From Alphaproteobacteria bacterium MarineAlpha3_Bin3 (GTDB lineage Bacteria; Pseudomonadota; Alphaproteobacteria; Rhodospirillales; Casp-alpha2), in assembly GCA_002938075.1 (NCBI GenBank), contig PTLK01000066.1:1-9179 (forward strand): DNA of 9,179 nucleotides. The letters run 5' to 3'. The position numbers were made by a program, and so were the translations under genes. Positions within the stretch are counted from its first letter, which is position 1. Every line of letters starts with the position of its first letter. Positions 1-5,925 of the stretch are shown here, one piece after another. The notes under the pieces are model-generated. The model searched no databases, was not told where the DNA came from, and worked only from the letters and a program-made list of their open reading frames with translations.

Positions 1-24
1 GCCGAGGTGCCGATGAACAAATGA
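1..24 (+). CDS. Possible C-terminal tail of an upstream gene (partial)
   Basis: The first 24 bases read in frame 1 as Ala-Glu-Val-Pro-Met-Asn-Lys followed by TGA. They could be the last residues of a gene that begins before the window. In related bacteria an acetolactate synthase subunit gene (ilvN/ilvH) often precedes ilvC, so that is the natural guess, but seven residues cannot identify a family. Another frame also stays open as far as a TAG at 42-44, so even the reading frame is uncertain. Confidence 0.25.
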   Translation, partial: AEVPMNK

Positions 25-59
25 GGCGCACCGAGGCACTTTAGATAAAAGTCCTGAAC

Positions 60-67
60 GGGAGGAG
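60..67 (+). promoter_or_regulatory. Strong ribosome binding site of ilvC
   Basis: GGGAGGAG lies 6 bases before the ATG at 74 and closely matches the anti-Shine-Dalgarno sequence of 16S rRNA. It fixes the ilvC start. No convincing promoter is visible in the 73 bases available upstream, so ilvC may be transcribed from a promoter or operon outside the window. Confidence 0.85.
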
Positions 68-73
68 ACCATC

Positions 74-1093
74 ATGCAGGCTTATTATGATCGAGACGCC
101 GACGTCAGCCTGATCAAGAAGAAGAAGATCGCCGTCGTTGGTTACGGCAGCCAGGGCCACGCGCATGCGCTGAACCTGCGGGACTCAGGCGTCAAGGACG
201 TGGTCGTGGCGCTGCGCCCGGGATCGGCTTCGATCAACAAAGCCGAGGCCGAGAAGCTGAAGGTCGTTTCCCCGGCCGAGGCCGCCGGGTGGGCCGACGT
301 GATCATGGTCCTGACCCCCGACGAGGGCCACGCGGCGCTCTATAACGACCATCTCCGCGACAACCTGAAGAAAGGTACGGCGCTGGCCGTGGCGCACGGG
401 CTGTCCATCCACTTCCGCCTCATCGAGCCCCGCGACGACCTCGACATCTTCATGGTCGCGCCTAAGGGCCCCGGCCATACAGTGCGCTCCGAATACCAGC
501 GCGGCGCCGGGGTGCCGATGCTGCTGGCCGTCCACCAGGACGCCACCGGCAACGCCCACGACATCGGGCTCGCCTACGCGTCGGCGATCGGCGGCGGGCG
601 GGCCGGGATCATCGGCACCACCTTCCGCGAGGAGTGCGAGACCGACCTGTTCGGCGAACAGTCGGTGCTGTGCGGCGGGCTGACGTCGTTGATCCAGGCC
701 GCCTACGAAACCCTGATCGAGGCCGGCTACGCGCCGGAAATGGCCTATTTCGAATGCGTGCACGAGGTCAAGCTGATCGTCGACCTGATCTACGAGGGCG
801 GCATCGCCAACATGCGCTATTCGATCTCCAACACGGCTGAGTACGGCGATTACGCCTCCGGCCCCCGGATCATCGACGAAAGCGTGAAAAAACGCATGAA
901 AGAGATCCTCGACGACATCCAGTCGGGGCGTTTCGTCAGCCAGTGGATGAGCGAATGCGCCGCCGGCCAGCCGAGCTTCAAGGCCATGCGGCGGCGCGCC
1001 GCCGAGCACCCGATCGAAGAAGTGGGCGAGAAGCTGCGCGCCATGATGCCGTGGATCGCCGAGGGCGCGCTGGTCGACAAGTCGAAGAACTAG
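74..1093 (+). CDS. ilvC: Ketol-acid reductoisomerase (NADP+), class I
   Basis: Catalyses the Mg2+- and NADPH-dependent alkyl migration and reduction of 2-acetolactate or 2-aceto-2-hydroxybutyrate to the dihydroxy acids of the valine/leucine and isoleucine pathways, in the cytoplasm. The 339-residue protein has the length of the short class I enzyme. Seen in sequence: an N-terminal Rossmann domain with GYGSQGHAHA at 23-32; the cofactor loop LRPGSAS at 47-53, whose Arg48, Ser51 and Ser53 fit 2'-phosphate (NADPH) binding; the catalytic His in AHG at 107-109; Lys131 in APKGPGHTV; and a C-terminal knotted domain with the metal ligands Asp191 and Glu195 (DLFGEQ) and Glu227 and Glu231. The YSISNTAEYGDY motif starts at about 249. 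The ATG follows a strong ribosome binding site. It is followed by a terminator at 1218-1245 rather than running straight into leuA. Nothing is truncated or missing. Confidence 0.98.
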   Translation: MQAYYDRDADVSLIKKKKIAVVGYGSQGHAHALNLRDSGVKDVVVALRPGSASINKAEAEKLKVVSPAEAAGWADVIMVLTPDEGHAALYNDHLRDNLKKGTALAVAHGLSIHFRLIEPRDDLDIFMVAPKGPGHTVRSEYQRGAGVPMLLAVHQDATGNAHDIGLAYASAIGGGRAGIIGTTFREECETDLFGEQSVLCGGLTSLIQAAYETLIEAGYAPEMAYFECVHEVKLIVDLIYEGGIANMRYSISNTAEYGDYASGPRIIDESVKKRMKEILDDIQSGRFVSQWMSECAAGQPSFKAMRRRAAEHPIEEVGEKLRAMMPWIAEGALVDKSKN

Positions 1094-1142
1094 GCGGTTC
1101 TTAATGGTCCCTCAGGTGCCGGGCGGGTTCTCCGATCCTTTG

Positions 1143-1204
1143 GCTCGCCGCAGGGGCGGCGGCCCCACGGGGAAGGGGGTGTCCCCCAAACCCCCGACGC
1201 GAGC
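1143..1204. repeat. GC-rich palindromic intergenic element
   Basis: This stretch between ilvC and its terminator is bounded by an inverted repeat, GCTCGC (1143-1148) and GCGAGC (1199-1204). Inside it are two further hairpins, CGCCGC/GCGGCG (1146-1151 with 1156-1161, competing with the outer pair) and GGGGG/CCCCC (1175-1179 with 1183-1187), plus several other runs of four or five G or C. The codons do not resemble those of the neighbouring genes in any frame. It resembles interspersed palindromic (REP-like) intergenic sequences of GC-rich proteobacteria. I cannot show from one copy that it is repeated in the genome, so calling it a repeat is an inference. Confidence 0.4.
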
Positions 1205-1217
1205 TTGGGGTTAAATG

Positions 1218-1245
1218 AAAAGGCGGGGTTTGGCCCCGCCTTTTT
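1218..1245 (+). terminator. Intrinsic terminator downstream of ilvC
   Basis: AAAAGGCGGGG (1218-1228) pairs perfectly with CCCCGCCTTTT (1234-1244) around a 5-base loop, and a T-run covers 1241-1245. The GC core followed by Ts is a classic Rho-independent terminator. It separates ilvC from leuA transcriptionally. The matching A-run on the 5' side means the hairpin could also work on the opposite strand, although no gene faces it here. Confidence 0.85.
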
Positions 1246-1339
1246 CCCCCAACCCGGGTCCCGGCCTGGGCCGCCGAGGGGTCCTGCCGGCCTGGCAAGC
1301 ATCTTTATATTTCAGGCGCTTAAGCCCGAAATTTTCATT

Positions 1340-1373
1340 TTGTTCTTTAACCCCTCCAAATATTCGTGATATG
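1340..1373 (+). promoter_or_regulatory. Candidate promoter of the leuA leader
   Basis: An AT-rich island (about 1304-1375) stands out between GC-rich flanks, 3' of the ilvC terminator and 5' of the leucine-rich leader ORF. Candidate boxes are weak: CTTTAA (1345-1350) and GATATG (1368-1373) are 17 bases apart, and TTGTTC (1340-1345) is an alternative -35. A promoter is needed somewhere here because the ilvC terminator lies upstream. The exact boxes are uncertain. Confidence 0.35.
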
Positions 1374-1404
1374 AGAACCAGGAGATCGGACGAAAGCGAA
1401 ACCA

Positions 1405-1560
1405 ATGGCTGAATTGAACACAACTCCGGCGATCATCGCCGGCATCGGGGACGGGGCGCCCGGCGAAACGGCGCCCATGCGTTTACCCGTGCGTTCGCCC
1501 GCGCTTTCGCTACACCTTCTGCTCACCCTGGAAGGGGACCTTCGACTTAGGTGCCCCTGA
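1405..1560 (+). CDS. Leucine-rich leader peptide upstream of leuA
   Basis: A 51-codon ORF (ATG 1405, TGA 1558-1560), with an internal in-frame ATG at 1477 that would give a 27-residue peptide. The 27-residue part has nine Leu (Leu 3, 10, 12, 14, 15, 16, 18, 22 and 24 of the short form), with the core PALSLHLLLTL followed by EGDLRLRCP. It uses TTA (1483-1485) and CTA (1510-1512), which are rare codons in GC-rich genomes. Leader peptides rich in the end-product amino acid are an established attenuation device for amino acid genes in proteobacteria, and leuA makes the first leucine-specific enzyme. Its position just before leuA, with a hairpin beginning at its stop codon, fits that role. The start is uncertain: the AGGAGA at 1380-1385 is 19 bases from ATG 1405, which is too far, and ATG 1477 has no clear Shine-Dalgarno sequence. 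The short form matches the usual size of attenuator peptides better. I know of no symbol that can be safely applied. Confidence 0.7.
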   Translation: MAELNTTPAIIAGIGDGAPGETAPMRLPVRSPALSLHLLLTLEGDLRLRCP

Positions 1561-1605
1561 ACGCCTGCCAAGGCACCGATGCTGGTGTTTTCTGGCGTTC
1601 AGGGG
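1554..1605 (+). promoter_or_regulatory. Hairpin of the putative leuA attenuator
   Basis: CCCCTGAACGCC (1554-1565) and GGCGTTCAGGGG (1594-1605) form a perfect 12-bp inverted repeat. The 5' arm contains the leader peptide's TGA stop. Between them AAGGCACC (1570-1577) can pair with GGTGTTTT (1584-1591) using two G-U pairs, giving one long two-part hairpin. The 5' arm can instead join GGGGACCT (1534-1541) with AGGTGCCCC (1549-1557, one bulged G). These mutually exclusive folds are placed so that the ribosome's position on the Leu codons or stop codon could choose between them. No long T-run follows 1605; the only T-run is 1588-1591. Whether control acts on transcription or translation is therefore open. 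Confidence 0.6.
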
Positions 1606-1654
1606 GTCAAGGCCTTAAAACCGCTGACACCTTGTTGAAGGAAGGAATAATCCC

Positions 1655-3211
1655 ATGAGCGCCCGCTCTGACAAGAACAGAATAATTATTTTTGACACCA
1701 CCCTGCGCGACGGCGAGCAATCGCCCGGCGCGTCCATGAACCTGGACGAAAAACTCCGCATCGCCGAGGTCCTCGAGGGCATGGGCGTGGACGTCATCGA
1801 GGCCGGGTTCCCGATCGCGTCCGACGGCGACTTCGAGGCCGTCAACGAAATCGCCAAGGTGGTCAAGGACTCGACCGTCTGTGGCCTCGCCCGGGCGACC
1901 AAGATCGACATCGACCGCGCGGCGCAAGCCCTGAAACCGGCCAAGCGGGGACGCATCCACACGTTCATCGCCACCAGCGAACTGCACATGAAGCACAAGC
2001 TGCAACTGGAGCCCGATGAAGTCTTTGCCAAGGTGATCGAAAGTGTCACCCACGCACGGTCGTTTACCGACGACGTGGAATGGTCGGCCGAGGATGCGTC
2101 GCGCACCGAGCACGACTTCCTGTGCCGGTGCGTCGAGGCCGCTATCGACGCCGGCGCCGGCACCGTCAACATCCCCGACACGGTCGGCTACACCATCCCT
2201 GAGGAATTCACCGCCATCATCCGCATGCTGTTCGACCGGGTGCCCAATATCGACAAGGCGGTGGTGTCGGTGCATTGCCATAACGATCTGGGCCTCGCGG
2301 TGGCCAATTCGCTGACCGCCGTCGAGGCCGGCGCCCGGCAGGTGGAATGCACCATCAACGGCTTAGGCGAACGGGCCGGAAACGCGGCCATGGAAGAGGT
2401 GGTGATGGCGCTGCGCACGCGGCACGACGTCATGCCCTATACCGCCGCCATCAAGACCGAGAACATCATCAAGGCATCGCGCCTGGTGTCGGCGGTCACC
2501 GGTTTCGCGGTGCAGCCCAACAAGGCCATCGTCGGCGCCAACGCCTTCGCCCACGAGGCCGGCATCCACCAGGATGGAATGCTCAAGCACGCCGGCACCT
2601 ACGAAATCATGACCCCGGAATCGGTCGGGCTAAAGGCGTCGAAGCTGGTGCTCGGCAAGCATTCTGGCCGCCATGCGTTCACCGAAAAGCTCAAGGAATT
2701 GGGCTACGAACTCGGCGACAACGCCGTCCAGGACGCCTTCAAGCGGTTCAAGGATCTGGCCGACCGCAAGAAGGAAGTCTTCGACGAAGACCTCGTCGCC
2801 CTCGTAGACGACGAGGTGGTGCGCACCAACGACCGCATCCGGATGGTGTCCTTGGAGGTGTTGTGCGGGACCAAGCACCAGCCGCCGAAGGCCGAGCTCG
2901 AACTGGAGATCGACGGCGAGGTCAAGGGCTGCAAGGCGACCGGCGACGGACCCGTCGATGCGTCGTTCAACGCCATCAAGGAGCTGTTCCCGCACGAGGC
3001 GCGGCTGCAGCTTTACCAGGTCCACGCCGTGACCCATGGCACCGACGCCCAGGCCAAGGTCACGGTGCGGCTGGAAGAGGACGGCCGTACCGTCATCGGC
3101 ACCGGTGCCGATACCGATACCATGGTGGCTTCGGTCAAGGCTTACGTGAACGCCTTGAACAAGCTGCTGTTGAAAAGGCAAAAAACCGCCCCCGAGGCAC
3201 TTTCGGCCTAG
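1655..3211 (+). CDS. leuA: 2-isopropylmalate synthase
   Basis: Condenses acetyl-CoA with 2-oxoisovalerate to give 2-isopropylmalate, the committed step of leucine synthesis, in the cytoplasm. The 518-residue protein fits the bacterial LeuA type 1 length. Seen in sequence: an N-terminal TIM-barrel domain with the HMGL-like signature FDTTLRDGEQSPG at 13-25 (catalytic Arg18, metal ligand Asp19), the second signature HCHNDLGLAVANS around 207-219 (metal ligands His207 and His209) and Asn243 in GERAGNAA; a linker region; and a C-terminal allosteric LeuA dimer domain from about 380 (ending GADTDTMVASVKAYVNALN), where leucine feedback inhibition normally acts. The Shine-Dalgarno sequence AAGGAAGG (1638-1645) is 9 bases before ATG 1655. 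Control is probably by the leucine-rich leader upstream as well as by enzyme feedback. Its last codons form the 5' arm of a terminator. Confidence 0.97.
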   Translation: MSARSDKNRIIIFDTTLRDGEQSPGASMNLDEKLRIAEVLEGMGVDVIEAGFPIASDGDFEAVNEIAKVVKDSTVCGLARATKIDIDRAAQALKPAKRGRIHTFIATSELHMKHKLQLEPDEVFAKVIESVTHARSFTDDVEWSAEDASRTEHDFLCRCVEAAIDAGAGTVNIPDTVGYTIPEEFTAIIRMLFDRVPNIDKAVVSVHCHNDLGLAVANSLTAVEAGARQVECTINGLGERAGNAAMEEVVMALRTRHDVMPYTAAIKTENIIKASRLVSAVTGFAVQPNKAIVGANAFAHEAGIHQDGMLKHAGTYEIMTPESVGLKASKLVLGKHSGRHAFTEKLKELGYELGDNAVQDAFKRFKDLADRKKEVFDEDLVALVDDEVVRTNDRIRMVSLEVLCGTKHQPPKAELELEIDGEVKGCKATGDGPVDASFNAIKELFPHEARLQLYQVHAVTHGTDAQAKVTVRLEEDGRTVIGTGADTDTMVASVKAYVNALNKLLLKRQKTAPEALSA

Positions 3212-3232
3212 CAAGGGGGGGCGCGTTTTTTT
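3187..3232 (+). terminator. Intrinsic terminator overlapping the leuA stop codon
   Basis: CGCCCCC (3187-3193), inside the leuA coding sequence, pairs with GGGGGCG (3217-3223), and seven Ts follow at 3226-3232. The enclosed loop holds a second stem, AGGC (3195-3198) with GCCT (3206-3209). The leuA TAG (3209-3211) therefore lies inside the structure. It should end leuA transcription and insulate the mre cluster. Confidence 0.8.
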
Positions 3233-3245
3233 ATAAAGGTTGCAT

Positions 3246-3273
3246 CGGTGCCGGGGAACAATCCCCGGCGCCG
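3246..3273 (+). promoter_or_regulatory. Stable hairpin in the mreB 5' leader
   Basis: CGGTGCCGGGG (3246-3256) pairs with CCCCGGCGCCG (3263-3273) around the loop AACAAT, making 11 base pairs with one G-U. No T-run follows, so it is not a canonical terminator. It lies 69 bases before the mreB start, followed by an A-rich stretch (3308-3329). It could stabilise the 5' end of the mRNA, affect translation, or be a remnant. A TATAAA (3232-3237) just upstream could serve as a -10 box, but no convincing -35 accompanies it. Confidence 0.5.
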
Positions 3274-3342
3274 GCATGGTCCGTTTCGGCGGAGTTCCAT
3301 GGCCGGGGCAAAACGTCAAAAACAAAAAAGGTTCAGGACTTA

Positions 3343-4383
3343 ATGTTTTCAAGATTGTTTGGCTTCCTTTCGGCGGACATGGCCATCGACCTCGGCACCG
3401 CCAACACGCTGGTTTATGTCAAGGGCCGGGACATCGTCCTCAACGAGCCCTCGGTGGTCGCCATCGCCGAGGTCAAGGGAAAGCAGCGGGTCCTGGCCGT
3501 CGGCGAGGAGGCCAAACTGATGCTCGGCCGCACGCCGGGCAACATCCGCGCCATCCGGCCGCTTCGCGACGGCGTCATCGCCGATTTCGAAGTCGCCGAG
3601 GAAATGATCAAGTACTTCATCCGCAAGGTGCACAACCGGCGCAGTTTCGCTTCTCCGATGGTCATCATCTGCGTGCCCTCCGGCTCGACGGCCGTCGAGC
3701 GCCGCGCCATTCAGGAATCGGCCGAAAGCGCCGGCGCCCGGCGCGTGTTACTGATCGAGGAGCCGATGGCGGCGGCCATCGGCGCCGGCCTGCCGGTGAC
3801 CGAACCGACCGGGTCCATGGTCGTCGACATCGGCGGCGGCACCACCGAGGTCGCCGTCCTTTCCTTGGGTGGCATCGTCTATTCCCGCTCCGTGCGCGTT
3901 GGCGGCGACAAGATGGACGAGGCGATCATCGGCTACCTCCGCCGCAACCATAACCTGTTGGTCGGCGAAGCGAGCGCGGCGCGGGTCAAGGAGGAAATCG
4001 GTTCCGCCTATCCGCCCGAGAACGGCGATGGCCGGGTCATGGATATCAAGGGCCGCGACCTGATGAACGGGGTGCCGAAGGAGTTGATCATCTCGGAACG
4101 CCAGGTCGCGGAAAGCCTGACCGAGCCGATCGGCGCCATCATTGAGACGGTGAAGGTGGCCTTGGAGCATACGGCGCCGGAGCTGGCCGCCGACATCGTC
4201 GACAAGGGCATCGTGCTGACCGGCGGCGGGGCGCTTTTGGGCAACATGGATTTCGTGCTCCGCCACGCCACGGGCCTGCCGGTGTCTTTGGCCGACGACC
4301 CGATGACCTGCGTGGTGCTGGGGACCGGCCGGGCGCTCGAGGAGATGAGGCGCCTCAAGGATGTGCTGTCGACCATGTATTAA
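3343..4383 (+). CDS. mreB: Rod shape-determining actin homologue MreB
   Basis: Actin-like ATPase that forms antiparallel filaments on the inner face of the cytoplasmic membrane and guides lateral peptidoglycan synthesis. The 346 residues match the usual length. Seen in sequence: a hydrophobic N-terminus, MFSRLFGFLS, of the kind that inserts into the membrane; the phosphate-1 loop DLGTANT at 16-22; the conserved RPLRDGVIADFEVAEEMIKY from 72; VPSGSTAVERRAI from 111; the phosphate-2 loop DIGGGTTEV at 162-170; and the adenosine motif LTGGGALL at 292-299. The frame is open far upstream inside leuA, but the MFS start matches the family N-terminus, follows AGGA (3335-3338), and lies after the leuA terminator. 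First gene of the elongasome cluster, 108 bases before mreC. That gap has a T-run but no GC-rich terminator, so read-through into mreC is likely. Confidence 0.98.
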   Translation: MFSRLFGFLSADMAIDLGTANTLVYVKGRDIVLNEPSVVAIAEVKGKQRVLAVGEEAKLMLGRTPGNIRAIRPLRDGVIADFEVAEEMIKYFIRKVHNRRSFASPMVIICVPSGSTAVERRAIQESAESAGARRVLLIEEPMAAAIGAGLPVTEPTGSMVVDIGGGTTEVAVLSLGGIVYSRSVRVGGDKMDEAIIGYLRRNHNLLVGEASAARVKEEIGSAYPPENGDGRVMDIKGRDLMNGVPKELIISERQVAESLTEPIGAIIETVKVALEHTAPELAADIVDKGIVLTGGGALLGNMDFVLRHATGLPVSLADDPMTCVVLGTGRALEEMRRLKDVLSTMY

Positions 4384-4478
4384 GGACTTGTCAACCCTGC
4401 GGGCGTATTGGGACGGCGAGGAAAAAGGTTTGTTTTTTAGGGCGTTTAGCGCCGCTTCGCGCCGCTGACCGGCCCATC

Positions 4479-4484
4479 GGAGGG
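4479..4484 (+). promoter_or_regulatory. Ribosome binding site deciding a TTG start for mreC
   Basis: GGAGGG ends 7 bases before the TTG at 4492-4494. The next in-frame ATG codons fall inside the transmembrane segment (codons 25 and 29) and would destroy it. The combination of site and protein architecture makes TTG the likely mreC start. Confidence 0.75.
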
Positions 4485-4491
4485 CAGTCCA

Positions 4492-5412
4492 TTGCGGCAA
4501 GGGACGAAATTCGTTAACCGCCTTGCGCAGCCGATCAAGAGCCTGGCCCAGCGGTTCGCCTTTATGGGGCTGTTGATGGCGGCGGTCGGGATGATGACCC
4601 TGGGCAAGGTCGACGTACTGCTCATGGACAGCATCCGCGCCCATGTGACGGACACCGTCGCCCCCATCCTGGACGCCCTGTCGAGGCCCATCGATTCCGT
4701 TTCCAAGGCCGTCGATCACCTCCGCGAGCTCGCCGATCTGCGGGACGAAAACCAGCGGCTCAGGGAAAACCAGGCACGGTTGCTGCAATGGCAGGCGGTG
4801 GCCCGGAACTTGGAGGCCGAAAACAGGATCCTCAAGGGCCTTTTGAATTACGTCCCCGGGCCCGAACCCAGCTTCATCACCGGGCGGGTTATCGCCGATA
4901 CGGGCGGCGCCTTCGCCCATGGCCTGATCCTCAACGCCGGCGCCCGAGACGGAGTCGTCAGGGGCCAGGCGGCGATTACCGGCGACGGTTTGATCGGCCG
5001 CGTCGCCGGCGTCGGCGACCGGTCGGCCCGCATCCTTCTGATTACTGACCTCAACTCGCGGATACCGGTTCTCGTCGGGTCGGAGCGGACCCGCGCCATT
5101 CTGGCCGGCAACAATTCCGATCACCCCCGGCTCATCCACCTGGCGTCGGGGGAAACGGTGTCGGCGGGCGACCGCATCATCACCTCCGGCCACGGCGGCG
5201 CCTTTCCGCCCGGATTGCCGGCGGGGCTGGTGGCGTCGGTCAACGACGGCGGCATCAGCGTGCAGCCTTTCGTCCGCCGCGACCGGCTCGAAGTCGTCCG
5301 GCTTCTCGATTTCGGGCTTGCCGGAATTTTGACGTTGCCGAAACTGGACGCCGATCCCAAAAGCAACTCGAAGGCCGGCGACCACAAGGGGGCCCGGGCT
5401 CGCAAACCATGA
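4492..5412 (+). CDS. mreC: Rod shape-determining protein MreC
   Basis: Bitopic inner-membrane protein whose periplasmic part forms filaments and binds and activates PBP2 in the RodA-PBP2 elongasome. It has 306 residues, starting at TTG with a good ribosome binding site. Domains seen: a short basic cytoplasmic tail (1-20), one transmembrane segment (about 21-45, FAFMGLLMAAVGMMTLG), a periplasmic coiled coil (about 68-118, rich in Leu/Glu/Arg/Asn heptads such as LRDENQRLRENQARLL), then the paired beta-barrel MreC domain (about 128-280) with the family motif TSGHGGAFPPGLPAG at 231-245. A short basic C-terminal tail follows. The gene ends in a 4-base overlap (ATGA, 5409-5412) with mreD, suggesting coupled translation. 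Low start-codon strength may keep its level below that of MreB; that last point is inference. Confidence 0.96.
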   Translation: MRQGTKFVNRLAQPIKSLAQRFAFMGLLMAAVGMMTLGKVDVLLMDSIRAHVTDTVAPILDALSRPIDSVSKAVDHLRELADLRDENQRLRENQARLLQWQAVARNLEAENRILKGLLNYVPGPEPSFITGRVIADTGGAFAHGLILNAGARDGVVRGQAAITGDGLIGRVAGVGDRSARILLITDLNSRIPVLVGSERTRAILAGNNSDHPRLIHLASGETVSAGDRIITSGHGGAFPPGLPAGLVASVNDGGISVQPFVRRDRLEVVRLLDFGLAGILTLPKLDADPKSNSKAGDHKGARARKP

Positions 5413-5924
5413 CCCCCGGCCCCTGGCAACGCATGGATTTGTTGGCGCGGCAGTTGATGCCATCGATGCTGACCCTGGTGCTGGTAATCATCAACGTCGT
5501 GCCGCTGCATATTCCCGGCTTTTCCAGGGTCGCACCGTTGCTGCCGTTGATAGCGGTCTATCACTGGGCGGCATTCCGGCCCCGGTTGCTGCCGGCCTAC
5601 GCGGTGTTCCTGATCGGCCTTTTTCAGGATATCCTGACCGGCGCCCCGATCGGGGTTAACGCCTTTGTGTTCCTGGCCGTTTACGGCGCCGTTCTGTCGC
5701 AGAAACGGTTTTTCATCGGCAAATCCTTTTTCATCTTGTGGCTCGGCTTCTCGTTGATCGCCGCCGGCGCCTCGGTCATCAGTTGGGTCCTGGTGTCCGC
5801 CTTTCACCTCACCCTCGTCGAACCGAGGACGGTGTTTTTCCAGTACCTGCTGACGTTGGGGGTTTTCCCGGCCGTGGCCTGGCTGTTCCTGCGCTGGCAG
5901 CGGGCGTTCCTGAGGCTGGACTGA
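5409..5924 (+). CDS. mreD: Rod shape-determining protein MreD
   Basis: Integral inner-membrane component of the elongasome that works with MreC; MreC and MreD act in opposite directions on PBP2 in well-studied bacteria. The 171-residue length is typical. About six hydrophobic segments are visible (roughly 16-34, 40-56, 60-78, 82-98, 106-130, 142-162). The family pattern GLFQDILTGAPIGVNAFVF (about 70-88) is present with its conserved Asp and Pro-x-Gly. The start overlaps the mreC stop, with no strong Shine-Dalgarno sequence of its own, as expected for translational coupling. mrdA starts 1 base after its stop codon. Confidence 0.93.
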   Translation: MTPGPWQRMDLLARQLMPSMLTLVLVIINVVPLHIPGFSRVAPLLPLIAVYHWAAFRPRLLPAYAVFLIGLFQDILTGAPIGVNAFVFLAVYGAVLSQKRFFIGKSFFILWLGFSLIAAGASVISWVLVSAFHLTLVEPRTVFFQYLLTLGVFPAVAWLFLRWQRAFLRLD

Positions 5925-5925
5925 T

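Noticed and set aside
1090..1302. Open frames on the - strand between ilvC and leuA
   Set aside because: They run through the palindromic element and the ilvC terminator, have no ribosome binding site, and encode Pro/Gly/Arg-rich sequence that only reflects the G and C runs.
1426..1476. Inverted repeats CCGGCG/CGCCGG (1426-1431, 1437-1442) and GGGCGC/GCGCCC (1454-1459, 1471-1476) as separate regulatory hairpins
   Set aside because: They may belong to the leader RNA, but short GC palindromes are common in such GC-rich DNA and I have no independent support for a role.
2347..3342. Upstream in-frame extension of mreB into leuA
   Set aside because: The frame is open but overlaps leuA in another frame, crosses the leuA terminator, and encodes Arg/Gly-rich sequence unlike any MreB. 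The family N-terminus begins at 3343.
4388..4416. TTGTCA at 4388-4393 as an internal promoter for mreC
   Set aside because: The -35-like box is good, but at 16-18 bases spacing the sequence is GC-rich (GGACGG) with no -10 box.
4422..4438. AAAAA (4422-4426) with TTTTTT (4433-4438) as a terminator behind mreB
   Set aside because: The stem would be only A-T pairs with no GC core, so it is unlikely to stop RNA polymerase. mreC is expected to be co-transcribed.
3748..5463. Long open frame (571 codons) on the - strand
   Set aside because: It lies antisense to mreB and mreC, which are unmistakable by their motifs. Its protein is rich in Arg, Gly, Asp and His with no family features, as is typical of antisense frames in GC-rich genes.
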